From assembly GCA_965246875.1 (NCBI GenBank), contig CBDFFU010000006.1, positions 310,001 through 374,000 of the forward strand: DNA of 64,000 nt, written 5' to 3'. The notes beneath the pieces are model-generated. The model did no database searches, had not been told where the DNA came from, and saw only the letters and a list, made by a program, of their open reading frames with translations. The DNA is from DASWYT01 sp965246875 (lineage in GTDB: Bacteria; Pseudomonadota; Alphaproteobacteria; Micavibrionales; SZUA-601). Made by a program: the position numbers and the translations under genes. This document shows positions 35,084 through 43,187 of the stretch, in pieces. The number at the start of each line of letters is the position of its first letter. Position 1 is the stretch's first letter.

Positions 35084-36745
35084 ATGATCAATTTCATCGA
35101 ACCTGCATTGGCCCTGGCTGAAGGCGTCGCGCTAATTGCTTCACCCTGTATTCTGCCAGTTTTACCATTGGTTTTATCCGCTTCTATTGATGGCGGGCGT
35201 AAACGACCTTTTGGCATCATTATCGGCTTTGTGCTGGCGTTTAGCGTATTTGCTTTGGCATCACGCAAGATTGTGAATGCATTTGGCATTGATTTGGATG
35301 TTATTAAAAACGCCTCATTGGTCCTTCTGGCCCTGTTCGGACTGGTCTTATTATCGTCTAAGCTGTCCGAAAAGTTCAGTGGCCTGACGCAAAGTTTTGC
35401 CCATGCGGGAAGTAAATACTCGACCGGTAATAAACCGGATGGCTTACTAAGCGGTATCGTCATCGGCGCCTTTATAGGCCTGATCTGGACACCGTGCGCG
35501 GGGCCAATTCTGGCAGTCGTCCTAGTGCAGGTCATTCGGCAGGAAACCGATCTGCAAAGCCTGTTTATTATCATCCCGTTTGCCATAGGTGCGGGATTGC
35601 CCATGCTCATCATCTCACTGACAGGACGAAAAATCATGACGAAACTTGGTTTCATTACCACCCACGCTGAAGCCATCCGTAAAGGTTTTGGTATTGTTAT
35701 CTTGCTGGCTGTTGCCTTTATCGCTTCGGGTGGCAATGCCCAGTCATTATTCTCGCATACAGAAACAGTGACCCAAACGGAACAACCGATGGCGGGCTTG
35801 ATGAATGGTCTTGAAAAAGCCTACTCAACACCGGAATTTGCAGAGATCCAGCAATGGTTGAATTCCAGTCCACTGACAATGGCACAGCTGAAAGGCAAAG
35901 TCGTACTGGTCGATTTCTGGACCTATTCCTGTATTAACTGCGTCCGGACCTTGCCGTACGTTACAGCCTGGGATAAAAAATACCGTGACAAAGGTTTGGT
36001 CATTATCGGTGTTCATGCACCAGAGTTTGAGTTTGAAAAGAATGCTGACAACGTCAAAGCGGCTTTAGTCAAACACGGAATCCATTATCCGGTGGCTTTA
36101 GACAATAAACTTGGTACTTGGAGTAATTTCCACAATCAATACTGGCCGGCCCATTATCTGATTGATAAGAACGGCCACGTTGTCTACACCCATTTCGGCG
36201 AAGGCAACTATAACAAGACGGAGCATAATATTCGCTATCTGCTGGGGCTGGACGATCAGGCTGATAATACAGTAAAACCAGCGACCGCGTTCTCCTCTGA
36301 CCAGTCGCCTGAAACCTATGTCGGTTACGGGCGAGGAGAACGCTATGCCGGCACTCCCGAACGGATTGAAGATAAACCAGCTGCCTATACATTGCCGAAA
36401 TTCCTGCCGCTTAACAACTGGGCCTTATCCGGAAAATGGACTGTCGGTGCCGAAAAAATAACAGCTGTGGATAACGGGGGGTCGCTGCAAATGAACTTTA
36501 AGGCTAAGAAATTGTTTTTAGTATTAGGGACTGCGACAGGCAAACCTATCCATGCAACTGTTCATCTCAATGGTAAGGCGGTTGGCACGAATAACAGCGG
36601 ACAAGACGTCAAAGATGGCCAAGTCAGCGTGACACGCAACACACTCTATGAACTTGTTGACCAGAAAACGCCACAAAACGGTCTGTTTGATATCGAAGCG
36701 TCAGAGCCAGGATTGGAAGCCTACGCCTTTACATTTGGGGAATAA
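35084..36745 (+). CDS. DipZ-type CcdA-thioredoxin fusion protein
   Basis: A 553-residue fusion. Residues 1-220 are a CcdA-like membrane domain with six helices and cysteines in SPCILPVLP and WTPCAGP that carry electrons across the membrane. Residues ~245-395 form a TlpA/thioredoxin domain with the active site WTYSCINCVRTLPYV (CxxC). Residues ~400-553 are a beta-sandwich domain, as in mycobacterial DipZ. The protein would move reducing power from cytosolic thioredoxin to the periplasm. Beside an exported MsrB, recycling of that enzyme is the obvious job, though this is inferred. Confidence 0.92.
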   Translation: MINFIEPALALAEGVALIASPCILPVLPLVLSASIDGGRKRPFGIIIGFVLAFSVFALASRKIVNAFGIDLDVIKNASLVLLALFGLVLLSSKLSEKFSGLTQSFAHAGSKYSTGNKPDGLLSGIVIGAFIGLIWTPCAGPILAVVLVQVIRQETDLQSLFIIIPFAIGAGLPMLIISLTGRKIMTKLGFITTHAEAIRKGFGIVILLAVAFIASGGNAQSLFSHTETVTQTEQPMAGLMNGLEKAYSTPEFAEIQQWLNSSPLTMAQLKGKVVLVDFWTYSCINCVRTLPYVTAWDKKYRDKGLVIIGVHAPEFEFEKNADNVKAALVKHGIHYPVALDNKLGTWSNFHNQYWPAHYLIDKNGHVVYTHFGEGNYNKTEHNIRYLLGLDDQADNTVKPATAFSSDQSPETYVGYGRGERYAGTPERIEDKPAAYTLPKFLPLNNWALSGKWTVGAEKITAVDNGGSLQMNFKAKKLFLVLGTATGKPIHATVHLNGKAVGTNNSGQDVKDGQVSVTRNTLYELVDQKTPQNGLFDIEASEPGLEAYAFTFGE

Positions 36746-37060
36746 CATAAAGATCCTGATGCCTTGTAAACGTTATTCAATCTGAGGACGTAGATAATTT
36801 GTTGGGTTTTATAATAATGTATTGGTTGACCTATAAATTATTACAAATAAAGGTGTCAAATTTTTCAAAAATTTAAATACATTTTTGTGTCAATAAAATT
36901 GATACGGCTAGAATTATTAACACTATATCAGCTTGAATGAAATTCAGCTGCCAATAGATATAAAATAACACGTCCTAGCGATGAGAGAATGTTCAATGGC
37001 AATCACACCTTTTGCTTTGCAAGCGACACGATCAAATGAAGTAATCATAAGGAACGATCA
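36746..37060. other. AT-rich intergenic region before the MdaB-like gene
   Basis: This 315-bp stretch has much lower GC than its surroundings. A 22-codon frame from ATG 36996 (MAITPFALQATRSNEVIIRN...) ends by overlapping the next gene's ATG and might be a leader peptide. No strong promoter, hairpin or repeat is seen. Confidence 0.4.
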
Positions 37061-37660
37061 ATGAATATACTCCTCATTAACACACATCTTAATTATCCCG
37101 GCTGGTCAGAGGGTAAACTCAACCAAACCTTCATGGATTTCGCAAAAACGTTCTTCATCGAACATGGGCACGACGTTGCCGAAACTTTCGTTGAACGCGG
37201 TTATGACCCAGATTTAGAAATCGAAAAACACATAAAAGCTGACCTGGTTATTCTTCAGACACCTGTGAACTGGTTCTCTGCCCCGTGGATTTATAAAAAA
37301 TATGTCGACGAGGTTTTTAACGCCGGTTTGCAATCGAAAATTTTGCTAACAGGGGATGGACGCACACGTCAGGATCCAAGCAAACAATACGGCTCAGGTG
37401 GTAATGCAACAGGTAAAAAGTTTATGGTGTCCGCAACTTGGAATGCGCCAAAAGAAACTTTTGACAATCCTGATAGCATTCTGTTTTGTGGTAAAGGAAC
37501 GGATGATTTATTTTTACACATAACATCCAATTACAAATTTGCAGGCTTTGATATCCTTCCAGATTACGGAATTTATGACATTTTTAAAAATCCAGATATC
37601 ACAGGTGCATTAGAATTTTATAAGCAGCATTTGGAAAAATACTGCTTGAACATCACATAA
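37061..37660 (+). CDS. MdaB-like NAD(P)H quinone oxidoreductase (flavodoxin fold)
   Basis: A 199-residue flavoprotein of the MdaB/modulator-of-drug-activity family, which reduces quinones by two electrons. Typical segments are MNILLINTHLNYPGWSEGKL, ADLVILQTPVNWFSAPWIYK, KKYVDEVF, FMVSATWNAPKETF and FDILPDYGIYDIF. AAGGA precedes the ATG. It is markedly AT-rich compared with the genes on both sides and lies between a degenerate gap and a tRNA, so recent acquisition is possible. Confidence 0.88.
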   Translation: MNILLINTHLNYPGWSEGKLNQTFMDFAKTFFIEHGHDVAETFVERGYDPDLEIEKHIKADLVILQTPVNWFSAPWIYKKYVDEVFNAGLQSKILLTGDGRTRQDPSKQYGSGGNATGKKFMVSATWNAPKETFDNPDSILFCGKGTDDLFLHITSNYKFAGFDILPDYGIYDIFKNPDITGALEFYKQHLEKYCLNIT

Positions 37661-38005
37661 ACTGGAGAGGCTAATTGTTGCATAGTAATTTTTTAAGTAA
37701 AGGCTTACACAAAGCATGTATTGAATTGGTTTGGAACAAGAATGCAAACCCGTTTACTTACTTATAAAAATTTATTCTTCGATAAAACTGAATTGGTAAA
37801 GTTATTTAATGGTTTCAAGGATGCGTCATCAGCCTACATCGAGACAACTAGCCAGGTTCCAGCTTTGTCACATCGGATCGGCGTATTGCCAAAAGTGCCA
37901 CTCTTGAATTTACCAGTCAAACGCGGTATCTACTGCGACTGCACATATCGCAATGTGCCAGAGTGGTTACCTAATAAGAGAGCCATTTTGAGAATTATGG
38001 TATAT
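37661..38005. other. Intergenic region upstream of tRNA-Thr, no gene seen
   Basis: AT-rich at first. A nominal frame (37721-38122) runs through the tRNA gene and is therefore judged spurious. No family resemblance, repeat or terminator is visible. Confidence 0.4.
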
Positions 38006-38081
38006 GCTGCTGTAGCTCAGCTGGTAGAGCACCGCATTCGTAATGCGGGGGTCGCAAGTTCGAATCTTGTCAGCAGCACCA
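38006..38081 (+). tRNA. tRNA-Thr (anticodon CGT), CCA encoded
   Basis: A complete cloverleaf. The acceptor stem GCTGCTG pairs with CAGCAGC. The D arm contains AGCTCAGCTGGTAGAGC. The anticodon stem CCGCA/TGCGG encloses loop TTCGTAA with anticodon CGT (codon ACG). The T arm is GCAAG-TTCGAAT-CTTGT. Discriminator A and CCA follow. A decayed second copy of the gene lies 115 bp downstream. Confidence 0.95.
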
Positions 38082-38196
38082 CACTTTTGCCCTATGCAGC
38101 CATGTTATTAGGTGGTTATTAATCTGAACAAAAAGCATTGGATGGCCAAATAATATATTATTAAGCTTTTGAAGAAGTTTCATATTATTTTTATAG

Positions 38197-38260
38197 GCTG
38201 CTCTAGGGTACATCATTCGTATTTTAATGGACCGCGAGTTCGGATCTTGTCAGCAGCGCC
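38197..38260 (+). pseudogene. Decayed partial duplicate of the tRNA-Thr gene
   Basis: GCTGCTCTAG, CATTCGTA and GCGAGTTCGGATCTTGTCAG followed by CAGCGCC align in order with the intact tRNA-Thr, with internal deletions and several changes. The last ~27 bases are the best preserved. It may be an old tandem tRNA copy or a displaced tRNA 3' end left by an integrated element (att-like). Confidence 0.65.
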
Positions 38261-38284
38261 GGTCTTATTTTATCTTGGTTGTTG

Positions 38285-39505
38285 CTAGGTGTGTAATGCT
38301 GGCGGGTGGACAGATGCGTAAAATGCATCAGCCATGGCTGTAATGTCGGTTTTTTGCACAAGTTTATTGAGCCAGACAGTTGGAATCGCGGCTGTTCCAT
38401 AACGGGCACCTAGTACGTTGCCAACAATGGCGGCAACGGAATCACTGTCACCGCTGTGATTGGCGCTGACAACCATTGTGTTTTTTATAGCTGCAAGATC
38501 CGTATGGTCATTAAGTTCGGCACAGGCCAGGGCATAAGCTGTTTGTGCGAGTACAGGGACAGCTAAAAACGGGTTGCGATAAACCCTTTTAGCTGTCAAT
38601 TCGGCAACATTTTTTGGTATCATGTCTATAACACTCATTAACGGTGTGTGATCATTGATTTCGGCGTACATGACGGATAAGGCGACGGCGGTCTGGCAAT
38701 CATCAATCCCGTCCTTATAAATCGGATTGGTTTTGTAATTTTCTAAAAGCTGGTTTGTTTCAAAGAAAATATCTGTCATAGACAAATTATTGGCGGCAAA
38801 ATGGGTATAAAGAGCGGTTATGCCTGTTGCAACATAGGCCCCCGGATCGCCATGCGTGATGGCTGCAGACTCACAACCCAATTCAAAAATTTGCGGTGCC
38901 GTTATATCGGGTAATAAAGCTATTGGTACAACGCGCATCATGCCGCCGCAACCTGAATTGGGTCCTTTTGTTTCCCGGTCCCGGATGCGACAGTTATAAT
39001 TCATTGGAGCTGTTAGAGAGCCGGGCTTATCTTGTAGCAAAGCGGCTATGGTGCCGCGGCCCGCTCCGCAATAAAACCAAAATTTTTCAGTGTTGTCTGG
39101 CCATGCAAGTGTTGGATCAATTTTATGGGCTAAAGGCGCGCCATCATCCTGATGCTGACCCCAATTCAAATAACCTTGCCATAAATTAGCGCGGAGCTTT
39201 TCAGAAAATTGTGTATCATTGGGTTTGGCTGTCTGACAGGTTAGTATGACAGCCGCTGCTGTCGTCATGGCCATGGTCGTATCATCTGTGATGACGCCGG
39301 CTGGAAAATTGCGGCCTGTTTCAAACGCACTTTCAAATGGAATCATGTCAACCAAACCACCTGATCCATAGGTTTGGATAATGTCATTCAAATTGAAGAT
39401 TGCCTCTAGCGGGGCGCCTAGTGCATCGCCACATGCGCCTAACAAAAAACTGCCGCTGATTTTATCCAAATGATTGGGAGTGTTCATAGCTTTATGTATA
39501 GGCAT
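38285..39505 (-). CDS. ADP-ribosylglycohydrolase family protein
   Basis: A 406-residue member of the ADP-ribosyl-hydrolase (DraG/ARH) family, which removes ADP-ribose from proteins or small molecules. The two-magnesium site is visible: GDALGAPLEA and ITDDTTMAMTTA near the N-terminus, SGCGGMMRVVPIALL in the middle, and HSGDSDSVAAIVGNVLGA near the C-terminus. TCAGG lies upstream of ATG 39505; MNTPN at 39487 is an alternative start. No ADP-ribosyltransferase gene is nearby. It sits beside the tRNA duplication, in an accessory-looking stretch. Confidence 0.9.
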   Translation of the reverse strand: MPIHKAMNTPNHLDKISGSFLLGACGDALGAPLEAIFNLNDIIQTYGSGGLVDMIPFESAFETGRNFPAGVITDDTTMAMTTAAAVILTCQTAKPNDTQFSEKLRANLWQGYLNWGQHQDDGAPLAHKIDPTLAWPDNTEKFWFYCGAGRGTIAALLQDKPGSLTAPMNYNCRIRDRETKGPNSGCGGMMRVVPIALLPDITAPQIFELGCESAAITHGDPGAYVATGITALYTHFAANNLSMTDIFFETNQLLENYKTNPIYKDGIDDCQTAVALSVMYAEINDHTPLMSVIDMIPKNVAELTAKRVYRNPFLAVPVLAQTAYALACAELNDHTDLAAIKNTMVVSANHSGDSDSVAAIVGNVLGARYGTAAIPTVWLNKLVQKTDITAMADAFYASVHPPALHT

Positions 39506-39562
39506 AAAACCTGAAATTACAATCTTAAACTGAACAGTTAAAGCATTATTTAGAGGCTTTCA

Positions 39563-39832
39563 CTACAATGGACGTCGCGCGTCAATTTTTTTGGTGGCTT
39601 CGGCCATGATCATGGCGAATGATCGTTCACAACTGGACAATTGCGAAGGGCTAGTGGTCGTTGTAGTGGTGGTATCTGTCTGAATGGCTTGTTCCAGCGG
39701 GAAGGCGGCGGCGGATTGATTGTCTACTGGGGATTGTGCCGCATAATGAATATCTTTTGCAATTTCGGGCGCTGTCGCACATGCTGTTACCAAGATTGCC
39801 ATGCAGTATAGTAATACGAAACGACAGAGCAT
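39563..39832 (-). CDS. Small lipoprotein, unknown
   Basis: An 89-residue protein starting at ATG 39832 with AAGGA six bases upstream. The signal peptide ends in lipobox VTACATAPE. The middle is Thr-rich (a run of seven threonines). A single later cysteine (LSSCERSF) remains. No family is recognised. Confidence 0.6.
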   Translation of the reverse strand: MLCRFVLLYCMAILVTACATAPEIAKDIHYAAQSPVDNQSAAAFPLEQAIQTDTTTTTTTSPSQLSSCERSFAMIMAEATKKIDARRPL

Positions 39833-40144
39833 AAGCAATCCTTGTGAATAGAGCTGGCAGGCATGGCCGTTATATCTATGATTGTGCAGCTTTAAAAGGG
39901 GAAATTACAGTGGATAGATTATCCCTTTGATCCGAATCGCTTTTTAAATTTAAGAGTTTAAACATAATTTTGCCGTGGTGTGTTCAAACCGATGGAATGG
40001 TCATGAGACGAACTTATACCAATTTTATATTTCCATCTCAGAAGCGCAGCGCAAGTTTATGATGTTCAAGCGCAAATTAGCAATAAGCGAACCATCAGGT
40101 TTCGCACAACCCCCCCGTTATAACAAAAAATTATGGAGATAATC
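39833..40144. other. Intergenic region, divergent promoters expected
   Basis: A 312-bp gap between the small lipoprotein gene (minus) and the 31-residue peptide gene (plus). It contains a C7 run near 40111-40117 and no clear promoter, hairpin or coding sequence. Confidence 0.35.
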
Positions 40145-40240
40145 ATGGCTGATATTGGTTTTGGCAAAGGTCTATTGCTTTGGATGCTGGGTCTCCCCCT
40201 GCCAATTGTGATCTTGCTCGCTCTCTTCTTTAATCACTAA
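40145..40240 (+). CDS. 31-residue single-helix membrane peptide
   Basis: A small gene with an excellent GGAGA site seven bases before the ATG. It encodes MADIGFGKGLLLWMLGLPLP and then a hydrophobic helix ending in LFFNH. The pattern KGLLLWMLGLPLPIVILLALF resembles small uncharacterised membrane peptides seen in many proteobacteria. It lies 21 bp before a membrane-protein gene and is probably co-transcribed with it. Confidence 0.7.
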   Translation: MADIGFGKGLLLWMLGLPLPIVILLALFFNH

Positions 40241-40261
40241 GCTACAGCAAGGTATTCAATC

Positions 40262-41176
40262 ATGACACAAATTTATCCGAATGTCGGCACGGCTATGCCT
40301 GTCGATACCACAGTGCATGGCATCTGTGGCAAATCAGCTGCTGTAGCGTGGCCGGCAATTATCGCCGGTGGTGTAACAGCCGCTGTGGTTACATTGGGTT
40401 TGACGATTTTTGGTTCAAGCCTCGGCTTGGCGATGTTGTCACCCTGGACTGATGAAGGCGCATCCGCGAAGGGTCTGGCGATCGGTGCTATTATCTGGAT
40501 GATCGTCACGCAGTGGATCTCCTCGGGTCTTGGCGGGTATCTGGCCGGGCGTTTGCGCATTCGCTGGAATTACACGCATAATGATGAAGTGTTTTTCCGT
40601 GATACCGCACATGGTTTCCTGACATGGTCGATTGCGACTTTGATTACAGCGTGTTTCTTGACCTCTGCTGCGTCAACGATGGTCGGTGCTGGTACACAAG
40701 CCGCTGCAACACTGGGTGCAGGTGCTATGGCGCATCAAGCCATGGCTGCTAAACCACCAGCCGGTGGCGGTAAAGGTGGTATGGAACCAATGGCAACCGA
40801 TTATTATATCGATACGCTGTTCCGTTCTGAACAAACGGCTGCTCCAGCCAATGACCGTGAAATCCGCATGGAGACAATGCGCATTATCATGACTGCCGCA
40901 AAAGACGGCGCATTCACAGCTGAAGACAAAACCTATTTGTCACAGTTGGTGGCCCGTCGTGCTGGCGTCAGTGACGTGGAGGCCAATCGCCGCGTTGACA
41001 ATCTGGTTGCTCAGATTGACGCTGCCAAGGTCAAGGCGAAAGATGTTGCAGACAAAGCCCGTAAATCGGCTGCGTCAATTGCAATCTTCACGTTCTTGTC
41101 CATGCTGATCGGTGCATTCATTGCCTCTGTTGCAGCAGCCTTAGGCGGACGTGAGCGCGATTATATCTCTGCTTAA
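40262..41176 (+). CDS. Uncharacterised multi-helix membrane protein
   Basis: A 304-residue protein. Three to four helices span residues ~20-150 (VAWPAIIAGGVTAAVVTLGL, AIGAIIWMIVTQWISSGLGG, LTWSIATLITACFLTSAAS). A soluble helical region (~190-270, EDKTYLSQLVARRAGVSDVE) follows, and one last helix lies near the C-terminus. The HGICGKSAAVAWPAIIAGG start is shared by a family of conserved but unnamed proteobacterial membrane proteins. AAGG precedes the ATG. A bidirectional terminator follows. The function is unknown. Confidence 0.75.
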   Translation: MTQIYPNVGTAMPVDTTVHGICGKSAAVAWPAIIAGGVTAAVVTLGLTIFGSSLGLAMLSPWTDEGASAKGLAIGAIIWMIVTQWISSGLGGYLAGRLRIRWNYTHNDEVFFRDTAHGFLTWSIATLITACFLTSAASTMVGAGTQAAATLGAGAMAHQAMAAKPPAGGGKGGMEPMATDYYIDTLFRSEQTAAPANDREIRMETMRIIMTAAKDGAFTAEDKTYLSQLVARRAGVSDVEANRRVDNLVAQIDAAKVKAKDVADKARKSAASIAIFTFLSMLIGAFIASVAAALGGRERDYISA

Positions 41177-41195
41177 AATCTGATACTTGAAATGA

Positions 41196-41222
41196 AAAAC
41201 CCCGCTTCGTGCGGGGTTTTTT
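41196..41222. terminator. Bidirectional terminator between convergent genes
   Basis: AAAACCCCGC / GCGGGGTTTT with a TTCGT loop, flanked by A-run and T-run. It ends the membrane-protein gene on the plus strand and overlaps the lpxL stop on the minus strand. Confidence 0.9.
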
Positions 41223-42142
41223 CAGGATTGAATTTTCTTTTCATCAGGTGATGTATCCCATGGTTTGCGGCGGTTATTCCACCGCCGGTGCAGCCACAAC
41301 CATTGACCGGGATAGCGGCGAATATGCGCCTCAAACATGTCATTGATTTGCTGCGTCATTACAAGCGCTGCGTCTTGCAATGGCAGGCCGTCCGGTTTTG
41401 GAATAGGCGGTGACACTGTAAAGGTGAAGTGCCCGTTTTTTTCGCGAACGCTGGTTGTTACGAGTAAGGGCGCGCCCGTTCTGATTGCTAATTGTGCCGA
41501 CGCCAGACCGGTCATGGCAGGCTGCCCGAAAAAGCGCAGCATCTCGCCGCCGGTGTTCATTTTCTGATCAATCAACAGACCGACCGCACCATTCTGGCGC
41601 AGTGTTTTGAGAATGCCGGCAGCAGCTTTTGCGCCCTTGGGCAACAGATCAGGGGTCACAAAACGGCGCATGTGACGCAGCAGCGGATCAATCAGCATGT
41701 TATTGGGGCGGCGATACACGGCAGTGACCGGGATTTTTTTATCCCAGCAAATCACCGGCCCGACCTCCCAATTGCCGATGTGACCACCGACAATCAAAAC
41801 ACCTTTGCCGACTTTCAAGGCCTCCTCGATATGGTCAAAACCAATAGTATGTAAGCGGTTTTGTTTGACTAATTTTTGCACATGCGGCATTTCGGCGACG
41901 TTGCGTGCCAGATTATCCCACATCTCACGCACGATTTGTTTTTTGTGTGCAGCAGTCAGTTCCGGCATGGCGAATGTTAGATTTTGAATGGCACGTTGAG
42001 ACATCGGGATACGAGACAAGACAACCCGACCCAGCCAGCCGCCAATGTTGGAAGCGGCATCCAATGGCAGCACGGAAAAAATTCCGTAAGCGGTGTAAGC
42101 CAATGCCGCCTGTGCCAAATGTGATAGTTTTGGAATACGCAT
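41222..42142 (-). CDS. lpxL: Lipid A late acyltransferase (LpxL/HtrB family)
   Basis: A 306-residue inner-membrane acyltransferase that adds a secondary acyl chain to the Kdo-lipid A precursor. The catalytic motif is GGHIGNWE (H-x4-E), with VYRRPNNMLIDPLL, GAVGLLIDQKMN and PGQWLWLHRRW as the other family blocks. One N-terminal helix (LAQAALAYTAYGIFSVLPL) anchors it. ATG 42142 follows the lpxK stop by four bases; a longer in-frame start at 42199 would overlap lpxK. It is the last gene of waaA-lpxK-lpxL. Confidence 0.92.
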   Translation of the reverse strand: MRIPKLSHLAQAALAYTAYGIFSVLPLDAASNIGGWLGRVVLSRIPMSQRAIQNLTFAMPELTAAHKKQIVREMWDNLARNVAEMPHVQKLVKQNRLHTIGFDHIEEALKVGKGVLIVGGHIGNWEVGPVICWDKKIPVTAVYRRPNNMLIDPLLRHMRRFVTPDLLPKGAKAAAGILKTLRQNGAVGLLIDQKMNTGGEMLRFFGQPAMTGLASAQLAIRTGAPLLVTTSVREKNGHFTFTVSPPIPKPDGLPLQDAALVMTQQINDMFEAHIRRYPGQWLWLHRRWNNRRKPWDTSPDEKKIQS

Positions 42143-42146
42143 CGGT

Positions 42147-43187
42147 TTATCGCCACGCAGATAAAAGAAGTTGAGTGAGGTCGTCAATCGCTGGCACATC
42201 CAGACGGACGGATAAAAATTCCACCAGATGCTGATAACCGGCCGGAATGCGCACCCAGTCTTTAGTCGTTGTCAGCAAATGCGCATCCAATGCTGTCGCC
42301 TGAATAGCCAATGTTTTAATGTCGTTACCGGAATAGGGATGATGATCGGGGAAATCTTTGGTTTTGACCAGCGTTAATCCCTGATCGCGCAAGGTCTGGT
42401 AAAATTTATCGGGACGGCCAATGCCGGCAAACGCCAACAGCTTTTGTGTTTGCAGATGGTCGACCGGCTCGGCCAGAATAATCTGCCCATTGAAAACCGG
42501 TTTGCGGATCACGCTCATGCGCTGTTGCAAGATTTTTGTGATGCCGGTGCGATCATTCCCGATGACCATAACCGCCTGGCTGCGTGATAATGCTGGCACA
42601 ATCTCTTCGCGCAACGGACCAGCCGGAAATACCAAGCCATTGCCAATACCGACACCGCCATCGACAACATTGATGATCATGTCTTTATGCAGTTGCGGGT
42701 TTTGTGCGCCGTCATCCATGATGATGCAATCGAAGTCACCGGTTGCCATGATGGCTTTGGCACCATTGGCTCGGTTGCGGGACACCCAGGTCGGTGCCAC
42801 ATGCACGTGCAGCAACGCTTCGTCGCCAACCAGCCGCGCGCTGTGTTGTGTCACGTCAATGCGTAGCGGGCCGGTGGCCGTGCCGCCATAACCGCGCAGC
42901 AGGATCGCCGGTTTTTTGCCGCAGGCTTTGAGAATGGTCGCAACCAGATGCACAGTCGGCGTTTTGCCACTGCCACCCAGTGTGAAATTGCCGACGCAAA
43001 TCACCGGCATATCAGCGGTGAATTGCGCCGGACGTGTGGCACGCCAGGTGACGATCCGGCCATAGAGACGTCCGACCGGTTTCAAAAGTTTGGTTTGCAC
43101 AATTGCTGTCCGGCCAGACGTCAGGTGACGCCAGAATTGCGGCGTCTTGAACAAATGGCGGCGGAGGTAAGCTAGAAATTTTGTCAT
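42147..43187 (-). CDS. lpxK: Tetraacyldisaccharide 4'-kinase
   Basis: A 346-residue LpxK, which phosphorylates the 4' position of the lipid A disaccharide. The P-loop is VGNFTLGGSGKTPTV, unusually split by the GG as in all LpxK. LLRGYGGTATGPLRID, VGDEALLHVHVAPTWVSRNR, IIMDDGAQNP and the DHHPYSGND motif are conserved. It overlaps the waaA stop by four bases. The neighbours are both lipid A genes. Confidence 0.95.
   Translation of the reverse strand: MTKFLAYLRRHLFKTPQFWRHLTSGRTAIVQTKLLKPVGRLYGRIVTWRATRPAQFTADMPVICVGNFTLGGSGKTPTVHLVATILKACGKKPAILLRGYGGTATGPLRIDVTQHSARLVGDEALLHVHVAPTWVSRNRANGAKAIMATGDFDCIIMDDGAQNPQLHKDMIINVVDGGVGIGNGLVFPAGPLREEIVPALSRSQAVMVIGNDRTGITKILQQRMSVIRKPVFNGQIILAEPVDHLQTQKLLAFAGIGRPDKFYQTLRDQGLTLVKTKDFPDHHPYSGNDIKTLAIQATALDAHLLTTTKDWVRIPAGYQHLVEFLSVRLDVPAIDDLTQLLLSAWR

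Noticed and set aside
37721..38122. 133-codon frame on the plus strand
   Set aside because: It runs straight through the tRNA-Thr gene (the AAVAQLVEHRIRNAG stretch is a translated tRNA) and has no recognisable product.
40080..40120. A GAAC...CGTT general-stress (EcfG-type) promoter before the 31-residue peptide
   Set aside because: The spacing between GAAC and CGTT is about 22-23 bp, longer than the 18-19 bp expected.
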